A stretch of DNA of 64,000 bases, from assembly GCA_016710325.1 (NCBI GenBank), contig JADJXK010000002.1, forward strand, positions 5,022,001-5,086,000. The letters run 5' to 3'. Position 1 is the stretch's first letter. Each line of letters begins with the position of its first letter. Below, piece after piece: positions 35,327-43,363 of the stretch. Made by a program: the position numbers and the translations under genes. Under the pieces are notes generated by a model. That model did no database searches and was not told the origin of the DNA. It saw nothing but the letters and a program-made list of their open reading frames with translations. The stretch comes from Candidatus Leptofilum proximum. GTDB lineage: Bacteria; Chloroflexota; Anaerolineae; Promineifilales; Promineifilaceae.

Positions 35327-35992
35327 TTAGTTACCGGCCGGATCGCGGAGGTAAATGGGGGCCAGGGTCTGGGCATCATCGACCTGGCCTGCGCGCAGGC
35401 GGCGCCAGCCCAGCTCCGCCAGGTAACCCGCCCGCCGTACGGCCGCTGCCGGGGGTGCAATCTGGAACGTTTTGTTGGTGGCCTTGATTTGTTTGGCAGC
35501 CTGGGCCGTAATTTCACCGGCAAAAGTAACCCGGCCTTCCAGCTTGGGCAGCAGCTCTGCCCAGCTTTCGATGGTGGGGGTGGTTTCGGTGTGCCAGCCA
35601 CGGCCGTTTTCCCATTCATACGGCGTCACGCAGATGCGGGTCCGGCCCGCCTCGGCCACCACCAGCAGCTGGCCGGGGAAAGGGCCAAAGGCCGCGGCTA
35701 CGATGTCCAGGGTAGAGATGCCCATCAGCGGCGTCTGGTTGGCCAGGGCCAGCCCTTTGGCCAGCGAAAGCCCCACGCGCAGCCCGGTGTAGGAGCCAGG
35801 TCCAATGGCCACGGCAATCCCGCTCAGATCGGCCGCGGTGACGCTGGCGCGCTGCATCATTTCTTGCAGATTGGGGGAGAGTTCAATGGTGTGGTTGTTG
35901 AGACAGCGCCAGCCGAGTTCGGCGATGATGGCCGTTCCGTCATGCAGGGCCAGGCCCAGCCAGCGTGTTGCGGTATCAATTGCTAAAATCAT
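35327..35992 (-). CDS. tsaB: tRNA t6A synthesis protein TsaB
   Basis: TsaB is the inactive ASKHA paralogue that dimerises with TsaD to make N6-threonylcarbamoyladenosine at position 37 of ANN-decoding tRNAs. The 221-residue chain starts ILAIDTATRWLGLAL, with GIAVAIGPGSYTGLRVGLSLAKGLA, the family signature (shown in part), and TRICVTPYEW. It lies 10 bp after tsaE and 12 bp before rimI on the same strand. The partner tsaD is not in the window. Confidence 0.94.
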   Translation of the reverse strand: MILAIDTATRWLGLALHDGTAIIAELGWRCLNNHTIELSPNLQEMMQRASVTAADLSGIAVAIGPGSYTGLRVGLSLAKGLALANQTPLMGISTLDIVAAAFGPFPGQLLVVAEAGRTRICVTPYEWENGRGWHTETTPTIESWAELLPKLEGRVTFAGEITAQAAKQIKATNKTFQIAPPAAAVRRAGYLAELGWRRLRAGQVDDAQTLAPIYLRDPAGN

Positions 35993-36001
35993 GGTCTTTC
36001 C

Positions 36002-36502
36002 TCAAACCCCAAAGGCACTTTTCTTAAACGCTTCCAGTAGCTCCGCCGAGCGGTCCCCGGTGGCAGTAATGTGCAGCTTGCGCCGCGTTTCGCTCACATA
36101 GCTTAGTTTGACCCACAGCCGGTCTTCCGGCAGCATCGATTCGATGCGCTCGGGCCACTCGATCATGACCGCTCCGCTGCCTTCCAGCACGTCTTCCAGC
36201 CCGGCGGTTTGCTGATCGGCCGTTTCTTCCAGCCGGTAGCAGTCGATGTGGTAGAGGATACGGCCGTCGGCAAGCCGGGGATATTCATTGACCAACGTAA
36301 ACGTCGGGCTGGTTACCCGCAGGCCGCTGCCCCAGCCCCGGCCAATGCCCCGCGCCAGGGCCGTTTTGCCCGCCCCCAAATCGCCGGAAAGGCAGACCAA
36401 ATCATGTATTTGCAAGAGTTCGCCCAGCCGTACGCCCAGGCGTGTGGTTTGTTCTACGCTGCTGCTCACAAAATCAATTGTCCAGCGGTCCAAAATAGCC
36501 AT
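36002..36502 (-). CDS. tsaE: tRNA t6A synthesis ATPase TsaE
   Basis: TsaE is the P-loop ATPase of the t6A complex. At 166 residues it has Walker A GDLGAGKTALARGIGRG, SPTFTLVNEYP, a YHIDCYRLE motif and VMIEWPERI, all family hallmarks. It is the first gene of tsaE-tsaB-rimI. A TATAAT hexamer lies about 40 bp upstream, in the region shared with the divergent phosphoesterase gene. Confidence 0.94.
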   Translation of the reverse strand: MAILDRWTIDFVSSSVEQTTRLGVRLGELLQIHDLVCLSGDLGAGKTALARGIGRGWGSGLRVTSPTFTLVNEYPRLADGRILYHIDCYRLEETADQQTAGLEDVLEGSGAVMIEWPERIESMLPEDRLWVKLSYVSETRRKLHITATGDRSAELLEAFKKSAFGV

Positions 36503-36671
36503 TTAGTCACCTACAGTTTAAATTCACGGCTGATTTATTATACCCTCTCCCTGTGATCATGGTATCATAACCAAGCGCCCCTGCAATTGACAGAAAATTT
36601 TTCAAAAAGGCTGGCGTCAAATCCGTCAATTGCTCAATCGGCGCACAATTTTTTGACTGAGCTGACCTTTC

Positions 36672-37418
36672 ATGCGTATCCTCATCATCTCTGACATTCA
36701 TGCGAACCTGACGGCTTTTAAAGCTGTTTTGGACCACGCGAACGGCCGTTGGGACACAATCTGGTTCCTCGGCGACCTGGTTGGGTACGGGCCAGACCCC
36801 AACGAATGTGTGCAGGAACTGCAAAAGTACAGCCACATCGCCCTTTCCGGCAACCACGACAAAGCCGTTTTGGGTGAGCTGGACATCAAATCGTTTAACC
36901 GCGAAGCCAAATACGCCATTACCTGGACCCAGGAAACAATCAGCAGCGAGACACGCGCTTACCTGCAAAGCTTGCCCTCCAAGCAGGTGGAAGGGGACTT
37001 TACTCTGGCCCATGCCAGCCCGCGCTATCCGGTTTGGGAATACATTTTAGATCCCCTCACTGCTTCGGAAAATTTCAACTGGTTTGAAACCGACTTTTGC
37101 CTTGTGGGCCACACCCATGTACCGGTTATTTTTGAAGAGCAGCTCAATGGCTTCCGCCGGGTCAACGTGCGCCCGCCGACATATTCCAGCAGCAGCCGGG
37201 ATGCCTTCCCCCTTGGCCCTGAGCGGCTCATCATCAACCCCGGCAGCGTGGGGCAGCCGCGCGATTCCGACCCCCGGGCGGCCTATGCCCTGCTAGACAC
37301 AGAGGCAATGACCTGGTTTTACCAGCGCGTACCCTACCCGGTACGCGATGTGCAGGAGCGCATGGAAAAGTACGGTATGCCCAAACGCCTGGTGAACCGG
37401 CTGGCCTACGGCGTTTAG
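36672..37418 (+). CDS. Metallophosphoesterase (YfcE/calcineurin-like)
   Basis: A 248-residue dinuclear-metal phosphoesterase. All five motifs are present in order: ISDIHANL, LGDLVGYGPDP, SGNHDKAV, LAHASP and VGHTHVP, followed by INPGSVGQPRD. This form matches the YfcE/MJ0936-like cytoplasmic subgroup, which hydrolyses phosphodiesters such as cyclic nucleotides in vitro. It is divergent from tsaE and about 100 bp ahead of a lipoprotein gene. The physiological substrate is unknown. Confidence 0.9.
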   Translation: MRILIISDIHANLTAFKAVLDHANGRWDTIWFLGDLVGYGPDPNECVQELQKYSHIALSGNHDKAVLGELDIKSFNREAKYAITWTQETISSETRAYLQSLPSKQVEGDFTLAHASPRYPVWEYILDPLTASENFNWFETDFCLVGHTHVPVIFEEQLNGFRRVNVRPPTYSSSSRDAFPLGPERLIINPGSVGQPRDSDPRAAYALLDTEAMTWFYQRVPYPVRDVQERMEKYGMPKRLVNRLAYGV

Positions 37419-37520
37419 AGTTATCTCCAAAATCTCCTCAACTGCGGGAACCTTTTGTCCTGCGCCTTCGTTTTACTCTCTAGAAGCAACTTTTAATCAT
37501 TTATTCAGGAGAGCACAACC

Positions 37521-38477
37521 ATGACCCGCAAACCAATCTTTTTTATTACAATGACTTTCTTTTTACTTCTCTTAGCTGCCTGTGGTGGTATGGCCAGCTA
37601 TGGAGAAGCGGCGTCGGAACCGGCTGCTGCCCGGGATGAGTTTTTGGGTGATACCAGCGATTTTGCGGAAGAAGAAACTACGATGGCAGGAGAAGCAATG
37701 GATGGCGGATTTGCCATGAACACCGCTGCCCAAACCGTTGATATCCAGGTGGCCCAGGAACGCCTCATCATCCGCACGGCCAACATGAGCCTGGTGGTGA
37801 CCGACACCGAGGAAGCGATGGATACGATCAGCCGCATGGCCGAGGAAAACGGCGGTTGGGTGGTGAACAGCTCTGTCTTCCAGTACAACGAAACGGCCAA
37901 AACGGGCAACATCACCATTCGCGTGCCGTCTTCGGGGTTTAACAGCGCCATGGAAGCGCTGCGCAACATGGCGGTGGAAGTGCGCCAGGAAAGCACCTCA
38001 GGCCAGGACGTAACCGAGGAGTTTGTGGACCTGTCGGCCCGGTTGGAGAACCTGGAAGCCACGGCCGACCGTGTGCGCGCCTTCCTGGATGAGGCCGAAA
38101 CGGTGGAAGAAGCGCTGGCCGTGAACCAGGAGCTGAGCCGCCTGGAAAGCGAAATTGAAGCGATGAAGGGCCGTTTGCAGTACCTGAGCCAGTCGGCTTC
38201 CTTCTCCACTATCACCGTGGACCTGACGCCCGACATCGTGGCCCAGCCCATCGAGCCGAGCAACTGGCGGCCGGCCGTGGTTTTCCGCAATGCGGTAGAC
38301 TCGCTGGTAGAGGCGCTGCAAGGTGTGGCTGAGTTCGGTATCTGGTTCGCCGTTTACCTGCTGCCGCTGCTGCTCATCGTTGGTATTCCGCTCTGGCTGG
38401 TGGCACGCTTTGCGCTGAAGCGCTGGCGCCGTCGGGGAACTCCCGTGGCGGCGGAAACGGCCGTTACTACCGAATAA
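37521..38477 (+). CDS. DUF4349 lipoprotein
   Basis: A 318-residue exported lipoprotein: a hydrophobic start with lipobox LLAACGG (Cys about 21), an acidic linker, then the DUF4349 domain (RLIIRTANMSLVVTDTEEAM, NITIRVPSSGFNSAMEAL) with a long coiled coil (about 170-220) and a C-terminal transmembrane helix (VYLLPLLLIVGIPLWLVARF) followed by a basic tail. It would be anchored at both ends with the coiled coil outside the membrane. Ribosome binding site CAGGAG. Function is unknown for the family. Confidence 0.88.
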   Translation: MTRKPIFFITMTFFLLLLAACGGMASYGEAASEPAAARDEFLGDTSDFAEEETTMAGEAMDGGFAMNTAAQTVDIQVAQERLIIRTANMSLVVTDTEEAMDTISRMAEENGGWVVNSSVFQYNETAKTGNITIRVPSSGFNSAMEALRNMAVEVRQESTSGQDVTEEFVDLSARLENLEATADRVRAFLDEAETVEEALAVNQELSRLESEIEAMKGRLQYLSQSASFSTITVDLTPDIVAQPIEPSNWRPAVVFRNAVDSLVEALQGVAEFGIWFAVYLLPLLLIVGIPLWLVARFALKRWRRRGTPVAAETAVTTE

Positions 38478-38485
38478 GATCACCA

Positions 38486-38550
38486 AGTAATTGGGTAATT
38501 AGGTAATTGAAGGAACCGCCTAATTACCCAATTACTCAATTACCCAATTG
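38486..38550. repeat. AATTGGGTAATT-type palindrome, copy 3
   Basis: AATTGGGTAATTAGGTAATTG mirrored by TAATTACCCAATTACTCAATT (quoted in part) between two convergent genes, just before the stop of the transporter ATPase. It could act as a hairpin terminator or processing site. Confidence 0.8.
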
Positions 38551-38555
38551 CTGCC

Positions 38556-39317
38556 TCACTCCCCATTTATCGCCTCAATCGCCTGCCGTACCGCCCCCGC
38601 ACATTTCTGAAACTGAACAGACCCTGCCATCTCAATAGTCCGTGGGCGCGGCAGCTGAATGTGGATACGTTCGCGAATGGTGGCCGGTTGGCCGCCCATC
38701 ACCATCACCTCGTCGGCCAGCAGCACCGCTTCCTGGATGCTGTGGGTGACCATGAAGACGGTCACCGGCAGCGCCGCCCAGATGCGCAGCAGTTCCTGCC
38801 CCATGCGCTCCCGCGTCAGCGCGTCCAGCGCGCCAAACGGCTCGTCGAGCAGGAGCAGCGTCGGGCGGTGCACCAGGGCACGAGCCAGCGCCACGCGCTG
38901 GGCCATGCCGCCGGAAAGCTGGGCGGGGTACTTGTTTTCAAAACCGGTCAAACCAACCAGCGCCAGCATTTGGTTAACGGCCGTATCCGCCGCCTCCGGT
39001 CCCACCCCGTACACCTCCAACGGCAGGCGCACATTCTCGTAGGCGGTGCGCCAGGGCATCAGGTTGTCCTTCTGGAACATCAGGCCAATGGAGGGCGGCT
39101 GGCCGTTGGGCTGGTTGGCGTAGTGGATGTGGCCCGAAGACGGCCGTAACAATCCACCCAGCAGCCGCACCAGCGTCGATTTGCCCACTCCCGATGGCCC
39201 CACCAGCGCTGTAAAGCCCCCGGCTGGCAGTACAAACGAGAGATTGGCCAGCACCTGCTGCTTCTCGCCAAACACGTGGCTGACGTTTTGGACAGTGAGG
39301 AAAAGTTCCTGATTCAT
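38556..39317 (-). CDS. ABC transporter ATP-binding protein (flavin-uptake system)
   Basis: A 253-residue ATPase of the NitT/TauT type that powers the transporter formed with the two genes upstream. It has Walker A GPSGVGKSTLVRLLGG, Q-loop FQKDNLMPW, signature LSGGMAQRVALARAL, Walker B LLLLDEPFGALD and the switch His in VTHSIQEA. The start is set at the ATG at 39317 (MNQELFL); an upstream alternative at 39359 reads through a palindromic repeat. It is third in the riboswitch-led operon, separated from the binding-protein gene by about 65 bp that hold a palindromic repeat. Confidence 0.9.
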   Translation of the reverse strand: MNQELFLTVQNVSHVFGEKQQVLANLSFVLPAGGFTALVGPSGVGKSTLVRLLGGLLRPSSGHIHYANQPNGQPPSIGLMFQKDNLMPWRTAYENVRLPLEVYGVGPEAADTAVNQMLALVGLTGFENKYPAQLSGGMAQRVALARALVHRPTLLLLDEPFGALDALTRERMGQELLRIWAALPVTVFMVTHSIQEAVLLADEVMVMGGQPATIRERIHIQLPRPRTIEMAGSVQFQKCAGAVRQAIEAINGE

Positions 39318-39334
39318 GCGATGTGGGTGGGAAA

Positions 39335-39386
39335 GTATTTGGGTAATTGTGGTTGGCAATTACTTGATTACCCAATTACTCAATTA
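39335..39386. repeat. AATTGGGTAATT-type palindrome, copy 4 (supplies a stop codon)
   Basis: TTTGGGTAATTG and mirrored GATTACCCAATTACTCAATTA lie between the binding-protein and ATPase genes. The TAA stop of the binding protein (39384-39386) is part of the repeat. Confidence 0.75.
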
Positions 39387-40364
39387 CTCTCCGTTTGCCA
39401 GAACAAACTCGTTGTTAAACACGGCCGTCAAATCCGGCAGCGGTGCATCCATCAGCCCGGCTTGCAGCAGGATGTCCTGCGTATTTTGCCAGGAGGCGGC
39501 GTCAGACAGCCCCAAAGTGTTGGCCTGCCACAGCGGCAGAGAGGCTTCCAGGACGGGTTTACGGCCGTCTTCCAACCCCTCCACGTACGTCTTGCTGATT
39601 TCAAACGCCTCATCCGGGTCGGCCAGCGTATCGGCCAGGCCGCGCAGCACGGCGCCAACAAACCGCTCCACCATTTCCGGGTTTTCGGCAATTGTCGTCT
39701 CGTTGGTGATGAGGCCGTTGGCCACCATGTCGATGTAGTCGGAAACCTGGATGACGTTGATGGGCACACCCTGAGCTGCCAGCTGCACCGGTTCGTTGTT
39801 GGCATAGCCGACCACGGCTTCGGTTTGGTCGCTGAGCAGTGTTTCCATCTGGTTAAAGCCGATATCGCTGGCCTCAACATCCTCTGGCGGCAAACCTACG
39901 GCCGAAAGCAGCCCCAGGTAACCCACGTAGCTGGCACCAAAAAAACCGGGTAGGCCGACGGTACGGCCGTTTAAGTCCTGCGGTGTCACAATGTTGGCTT
40001 CGGCTTTGCTGACCACAGCGATGGGATACTTCTGGTACCATTCCAACACATACACCACCGGCACCTCCTGGGCGCGGGCCAGCAGCACCTGCTCCCCGCT
40101 GACGATAGCAAAGGGCAGTTCGTTGGCGCCCACCAGGGAAACCCCGTCTGTTTCAAAGCCGTAATCAAACTCCACGGCAAAACCCGCTTCGGCAAAATAG
40201 CCTTTTTCCGCCGCCACGTAAAACGGGGCAAACTGCGGATCGGCCACAAAACCCATTGGCAGGCGGACGGACATAAGTTCAGTGTCCTCACCGGCACCGG
40301 GAGTACAAGCAGCCAGCGCCAACAGAATTAAAATGAGCAGTGTCCACAACTGTTTTTTCATCAC
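39384..40364 (-). CDS. ribY: ABC transporter substrate-binding lipoprotein, RibY-like
   Basis: A 326-residue extracytoplasmic binding protein of the NMT1/THI5-like (ThiY) family. A signal peptide with lipobox LALAACTPG anchors it to the membrane. Family motifs include ADPQFAPFYVAAEKGYF at the first lobe and GLPGFFGASYVGYLGLL in the middle. ThiY proteins bind thiamine precursors, but placement after an FMN riboswitch, with the permease first, matches the RibXY riboflavin uptake systems described in Chloroflexi. Ligand assignment therefore rests on the riboswitch, not on the protein sequence alone. Confidence 0.85.
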   Translation of the reverse strand: MMKKQLWTLLILILLALAACTPGAGEDTELMSVRLPMGFVADPQFAPFYVAAEKGYFAEAGFAVEFDYGFETDGVSLVGANELPFAIVSGEQVLLARAQEVPVVYVLEWYQKYPIAVVSKAEANIVTPQDLNGRTVGLPGFFGASYVGYLGLLSAVGLPPEDVEASDIGFNQMETLLSDQTEAVVGYANNEPVQLAAQGVPINVIQVSDYIDMVANGLITNETTIAENPEMVERFVGAVLRGLADTLADPDEAFEISKTYVEGLEDGRKPVLEASLPLWQANTLGLSDAASWQNTQDILLQAGLMDAPLPDLTAVFNNEFVLANGE

Positions 40365-40397
40365 AAACTAACTCCTTTTAGGGAAAAATCGTCCCAT

Positions 40398-41168
40398 TTA
40401 TTGATGCTGCTGCCAGTGCAGCAGCCGTTTTTCCGCCAGCGTCACCAGTCCGTAGAGGCTGAGGGCCATCAAGGCCAGGGTGAGCAGCACCACAAAGACC
40501 AGGTCGGTTTTGAACTGGTAGCGGGCGGTGATGAGCAAATAGCCCAGTCCTTCGGTTTTGGGCTGGACAAACTCTCCCACCAGCGCACCGATGACGCTCA
40601 GGGTAGCCCCCAGCTTCAGCCCGGCCAGCACGATGGGCAGGGCGGCAGGCCATTCCAGCTTGCGGAAGATTTGCCAGCGCGTGGCCTGCAGCGAGGCCAT
40701 CAGCTCGTACAGCTCGCGCGGCACGGAGCGCAGCCCGGCAATGATGTTGATGAGCACGGGAAAAAAGACGACCAGCACGGCTACCAACACCCGCGCCCAA
40801 AACGTGGAGCGAATCCAGATGGTGAGCAGGGGAGCAATGGCAATCACGGGGATGGCCTGGGAGGCGATGAGGTAGGGTGAGATGAGCCGCTCGGCCAGGG
40901 GCGACTTGGCCAGCAGGTAGCCCAGCGGCAGAGAAATCAGCGCGCCGATGAGCAGGCCAGGAATGACTTCGCTGAGGGTGATGAGGCTGTGACGCAGCAA
41001 ACGGCCGTCTGCCACCACCACGCCAAACTGCTGCACCACATCCAGCGGACCTGGTAGGATAAACTTATCGTAAGCGCCCAGCAGCACCACCGCCTGCCAC
41101 AGCAGCAGCAGCAGGGTAAATGAAGCGGCAACCGTCACGGAAACAGGCTGCCGTCGCAACCATTCCAT
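40398..41168 (-). CDS. ribX: ABC transporter permease, RibX-like
   Basis: A 256-residue inner-membrane permease with six predicted helices (starting VTVAASFTLLLLLWQAVVLL) and the EAA loop near ELMASLQATRWQIFRKLEWPAALP, typical of BPD-type NitT/TauT permeases. I placed the start at the ATG at 41168; an in-frame extension to 41273 would cross the riboswitch expression platform. It is the first gene after the FMN riboswitch and its terminator, and 33 bp before ribY. Predicted function: riboflavin (flavin) import. Confidence 0.87.
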   Translation of the reverse strand: MEWLRRQPVSVTVAASFTLLLLLWQAVVLLGAYDKFILPGPLDVVQQFGVVVADGRLLRHSLITLSEVIPGLLIGALISLPLGYLLAKSPLAERLISPYLIASQAIPVIAIAPLLTIWIRSTFWARVLVAVLVVFFPVLINIIAGLRSVPRELYELMASLQATRWQIFRKLEWPAALPIVLAGLKLGATLSVIGALVGEFVQPKTEGLGYLLITARYQFKTDLVFVVLLTLALMALSLYGLVTLAEKRLLHWQQHQ

Positions 41169-41281
41169 AAAATCCTCACAAATTGAGCGGGGCAAGGGAA
41201 AGCTGAGCGCGAGGGATGGCGGCAGCCTCAAGGGCACACCACCACGCAACGGAAACGGCCGTTTCACATCCACTCACCAAC

Positions 41282-41306
41282 AAAAAGCCCCACATCACTG
41301 TGGGGC
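41282..41306 (-). terminator. Intrinsic terminator of the FMN riboswitch
   Basis: On the minus strand GCCCCACAGTGATGTGGGGC (8-bp stem, 4-base loop) then TTTTTGTT, between the aptamer and ribX. It is the likely expression platform: FMN binding favours termination. Confidence 0.85.
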
Positions 41307-41355
41307 AGTTCATTCAGTTCATGGCATAACAAACAAAACGCGCCGCGTTTCGTTT

Positions 41356-41533
41356 ACCTTCTCCCATCCAGACTATACTGTCGGCTCTGGAGTTCCACCA
41401 GATCAACCACATTAACAATTAATTGTGAATCATTAACGGTTAATTGTTAATGGGTTCGCGGGCTTGGCCTGCGCGGGCCTCACCGCCGGTCGGGAATTGG
41501 ACGTCACCCGGACGCCTCACCCTGCCCCGAAGG
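41356..41533 (-). ncRNA. FMN riboswitch (RFN element)
   Basis: Read on the minus strand, the conserved RFN blocks appear in order: CCTTCGGGGCAGGGTGA, ATTCCCGACCGGCGGTGA, AAGCCCGCGAACCC, GGTGGAACTCCAGAGCCGAC, and AGTCTGGATGGGAGAAGG, with the 5' CCTTC pairing to the 3' GAGAAGG as P1. Two departures are visible: an added GGCGTC/GACGTC hairpin inside the P2 loop, and a long AT-rich variable arm (CATTAACAATTAA / TTAATTGTTAATG). It precedes a terminator and the ribX-ribY-ATPase operon. Confidence 0.95.
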
Positions 41534-41556
41534 TTCAATATTTTCTTGTGGAGGTG

Positions 41557-41584
41557 ATTATACCGGTACAGGGGGCTGCGTCAA
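41557..41584 (-). promoter_or_regulatory. Promoter of the FMN riboswitch / ribXY operon
   Basis: On the minus strand TTGACG (41584-41579), a 16-base spacer and TATAAT (41562-41557). Transcription would start near 41550, about 17 bases before the aptamer. Confidence 0.75.
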
Positions 41585-41787
41585 TGTTGGAACGGGTGTG
41601 GGAACGGCCGTTCCTGACAAAAATCACCATTTTAGACAGGGAGTATCACTGGACAACCCGGGCCAAAAAGCCAAGACTGAGGATGTTTGGAATTTAGAAA
41701 TTGAACCGCAAAGGCGTCAGGGGCGCGAAAAAGCCGACGTTTCTGAGCTTTTGCCCCGTGACTTAAACCGTGTGTAAGGAGTAGATC

Positions 41788-42252
41788 ATGAGCCAGTTTG
41801 AAGAGTTAGCCAGAGATTTCCTCGCCCAAAAGCGGATTGCCGTGGCGGGCGTGTCGCGTAATCCGAACGAAACTGCCAACGGCATTTTCCGCACCCTGCG
41901 CGACAAAGGGTATGAAGTGTTTGCCGTGAACCCCAACGCCGACTCCGTAGAAGACGGCCCCTGTTACCACACCATGCAGATGATCCCCGGTGGCGTTGAC
42001 GGCGCCATTTTGGTGACCACGCCAGAACACAGCACGCAGGTTGTGTACGACTGCGTAGCGGCAGGTGTGCCGCGTGTCTGGATGCACAACAATACCTGGC
42101 TGGGTTCCAGTGTATCTGAGGAGGGAACGGCCGTTTGCCGACAAAACGGCATCACGGTCATTGCCGGGGGCTGCCCCATGATGTTCTTCGACCCCTTCCA
42201 CAAGTGCATGAAGTGGGTGCTGGCCAGAATGGGGCGCTTACCGGCGGCTTAA
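41788..42252 (+). CDS. CoA-binding protein (YccU-like)
   Basis: A 154-residue Rossmann-fold protein of the CoA-binding type, similar to YccU and to the CoA-binding half of succinyl-CoA synthetase alpha. It has RIAVAGVSRNPNETANGIFRTL, YEVFAVNPNAD, ILVTTPEHSTQVVYDCVAAG and RVWMHNNTW. No catalytic domain is attached, so the protein probably binds CoA or acyl-CoA as a regulator or chaperone. Ribosome binding site AAGGAG. The gene stands alone, divergent from the riboswitch. Confidence 0.85.
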   Translation: MSQFEELARDFLAQKRIAVAGVSRNPNETANGIFRTLRDKGYEVFAVNPNADSVEDGPCYHTMQMIPGGVDGAILVTTPEHSTQVVYDCVAAGVPRVWMHNNTWLGSSVSEEGTAVCRQNGITVIAGGCPMMFFDPFHKCMKWVLARMGRLPAA

Positions 42253-42418
42253 TCTGCCACTAAACCACCTGGGCACAAGTAAACTGCCAGCCTGATGAAA
42301 CAGCGGATGCTTTTTAGCGGCTGCTTAAATTTGTGCCGCCTTTTTCACGTGGTTTTATAAATTATGATATACTGAGGGGCGCATTAAGCGGAGATTTTAT
42401 AGTAAGGAGTCTTTTCAG

Positions 42419-42592
42419 ATGGCCAAAGTAAGAAAACGGCGTCAGCCCAAGAAAAAGATGCCGCAGGTATCGGATAAAAACCGAATTTACAACCGCAAAC
42501 GCACCTTTGCGGAAAAATTCTTGCTGGTGATGGGGATTCTCATCGTGATCAGCATGGTTTTAACACTGATCATTACCCAGAACGGTTTCTAA
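42419..42592 (+). CDS. 57-residue basic single-pass membrane protein
   Basis: A short frame with a strong AAGGAG site 9 bases before its ATG. It encodes MAKVRKRRQPKKKMPQ at the start, a polar basic middle to about residue 33, and one hydrophobic helix (FLLVMGILIVISMVLTLII), ending in TQNGF. This is a plausible small inner-membrane protein with its basic end in the cytoplasm. The hydrophobicity pattern, start signal and clean stop argue for a real gene. I do not recognise the family and no function can be proposed. Confidence 0.65.
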   Translation: MAKVRKRRQPKKKMPQVSDKNRIYNRKRTFAEKFLLVMGILIVISMVLTLIITQNGF

Positions 42593-42625
42593 CTTCACCG
42601 CCGGAAGCCGGTAAAAGCAGCGTAT

Positions 42626-42676
42626 ACGCCTTTTCCCCGGCACTGTCCTGTGACAGCTTGCCGGGGTTGCAGGCGT
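42626..42676. other. Nested GC-rich hairpin after the small membrane protein gene
   Basis: ACGCC, CCCCGGCA and CTGTC pair with GACAG, TGCCGGGG and GGCGT in nested order around a CTGT loop. There is no T-tract, so it is not a standard terminator. It may be a 3' untranslated structure or a small RNA; nothing known is recognised. Confidence 0.3.
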
Positions 42677-42750
42677 CGGCCTTCCCCCTCTTTTCCCAAA
42701 CGCCCAGGATGTGTTCACAAATAACTTTTGCTAAGAAAACGCAGCCGCGA

Positions 42751-42794
42751 GGTTTGCCCGTTTACCAAAACCCAAAGTTGAAAACGGGCAGACC
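42751..42794. terminator. Hairpin between convergent genes (possible terminator)
   Basis: GGTTTGCCCGTTT pairs with AAACGGGCAGACC (one mismatch) in the gap before the ridA stop codon. No long T-tract, so termination is likely but not certain. Confidence 0.5.
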
Positions 42795-43193
42795 CTAAAA
42801 GGTATCTCCCTCACAGAATGCATCTACCTCAATTTCCACCAGCATTTCAGGTTCCAGCAAAGAACTGACTTCCACCAGCGTAGCCGCTGGCCGTATTTGC
42901 CCAAAGACCTCGCCATGCGCGCGACCAACTTCATCCCAGTCGGTCACATCGGTGACGTAGATGCGGGTACGTACCACATCTTTTAGCTCGGCGCCCGCTT
43001 CTTGCAGCGCTTTTTCAATCTTGCTCAAAATGAAGATTGTCTGGCCGTAGGGATCGTCGGCGCTGACCAGATTGCCATCGCCGTTTACGGCCGTTGTGCC
43101 CGCCACATGCACATACGGACCAACCCGCACAGCCCGGGAATAACCCACAATCGACTCCCAAGGGGCACCGCTGGAAATGTTTAATCGTTTCAT
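42795..43193 (-). CDS. ridA: RidA family protein (reactive intermediate deaminase)
   Basis: A 132-residue YjgF/YER057c/UK114 (RidA) trimeric protein, which hydrolyses reactive enamine/imine intermediates formed by PLP enzymes. It shows GYSRAVRVGPYVHVAGTTA, DPYGQTIFILSKIEKALQEAG (shown in part), VVRTRIYVTDV and a C-terminal PAATLVEVSSLLEPEMLVEIEVDA (shown in part). The start is the ATG at 43193, with AAGGAG 8 bases upstream. The active-site Arg seen in RidA-type members appears present as RTRIYVTD, supporting activity. Standalone gene. Confidence 0.9.
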   Translation of the reverse strand: MKRLNISSGAPWESIVGYSRAVRVGPYVHVAGTTAVNGDGNLVSADDPYGQTIFILSKIEKALQEAGAELKDVVRTRIYVTDVTDWDEVGRAHGEVFGQIRPAATLVEVSSLLEPEMLVEIEVDAFCEGDTF

Positions 43194-43363
43194 AGCGTTC
43201 TCCTTATTCGTAAAATGGACGGTTTGAGCAGGCAAGATACTGCCTAAGAATGCTGGGCGTGTTGATTGGGTGCAGGAGCCGATTGTAACAAAGTTACCTG
43301 CGGGCACCAAACGTCTAAAGCGATTTGTAAATGGAGACGAGGTTAACAAACGTCGTTGGTGGG

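Noticed and set aside
41356..41533. TPP riboswitch, suggested by the ThiY-type binding protein downstream
   Set aside because: The conserved blocks are those of the RFN element, and the CTGAGA core of the TPP aptamer is absent.
41464..41697. A 77-codon plus-strand frame
   Set aside because: It overlaps the FMN riboswitch and its promoter on the other strand and has no coding features.
42600..42625. Resemblance to the SRP RNA core (CCGGAAG...AGCAGC)
   Set aside because: The flanking pairing and the GGTCAG element of SRP RNA are missing, so the match is probably chance.
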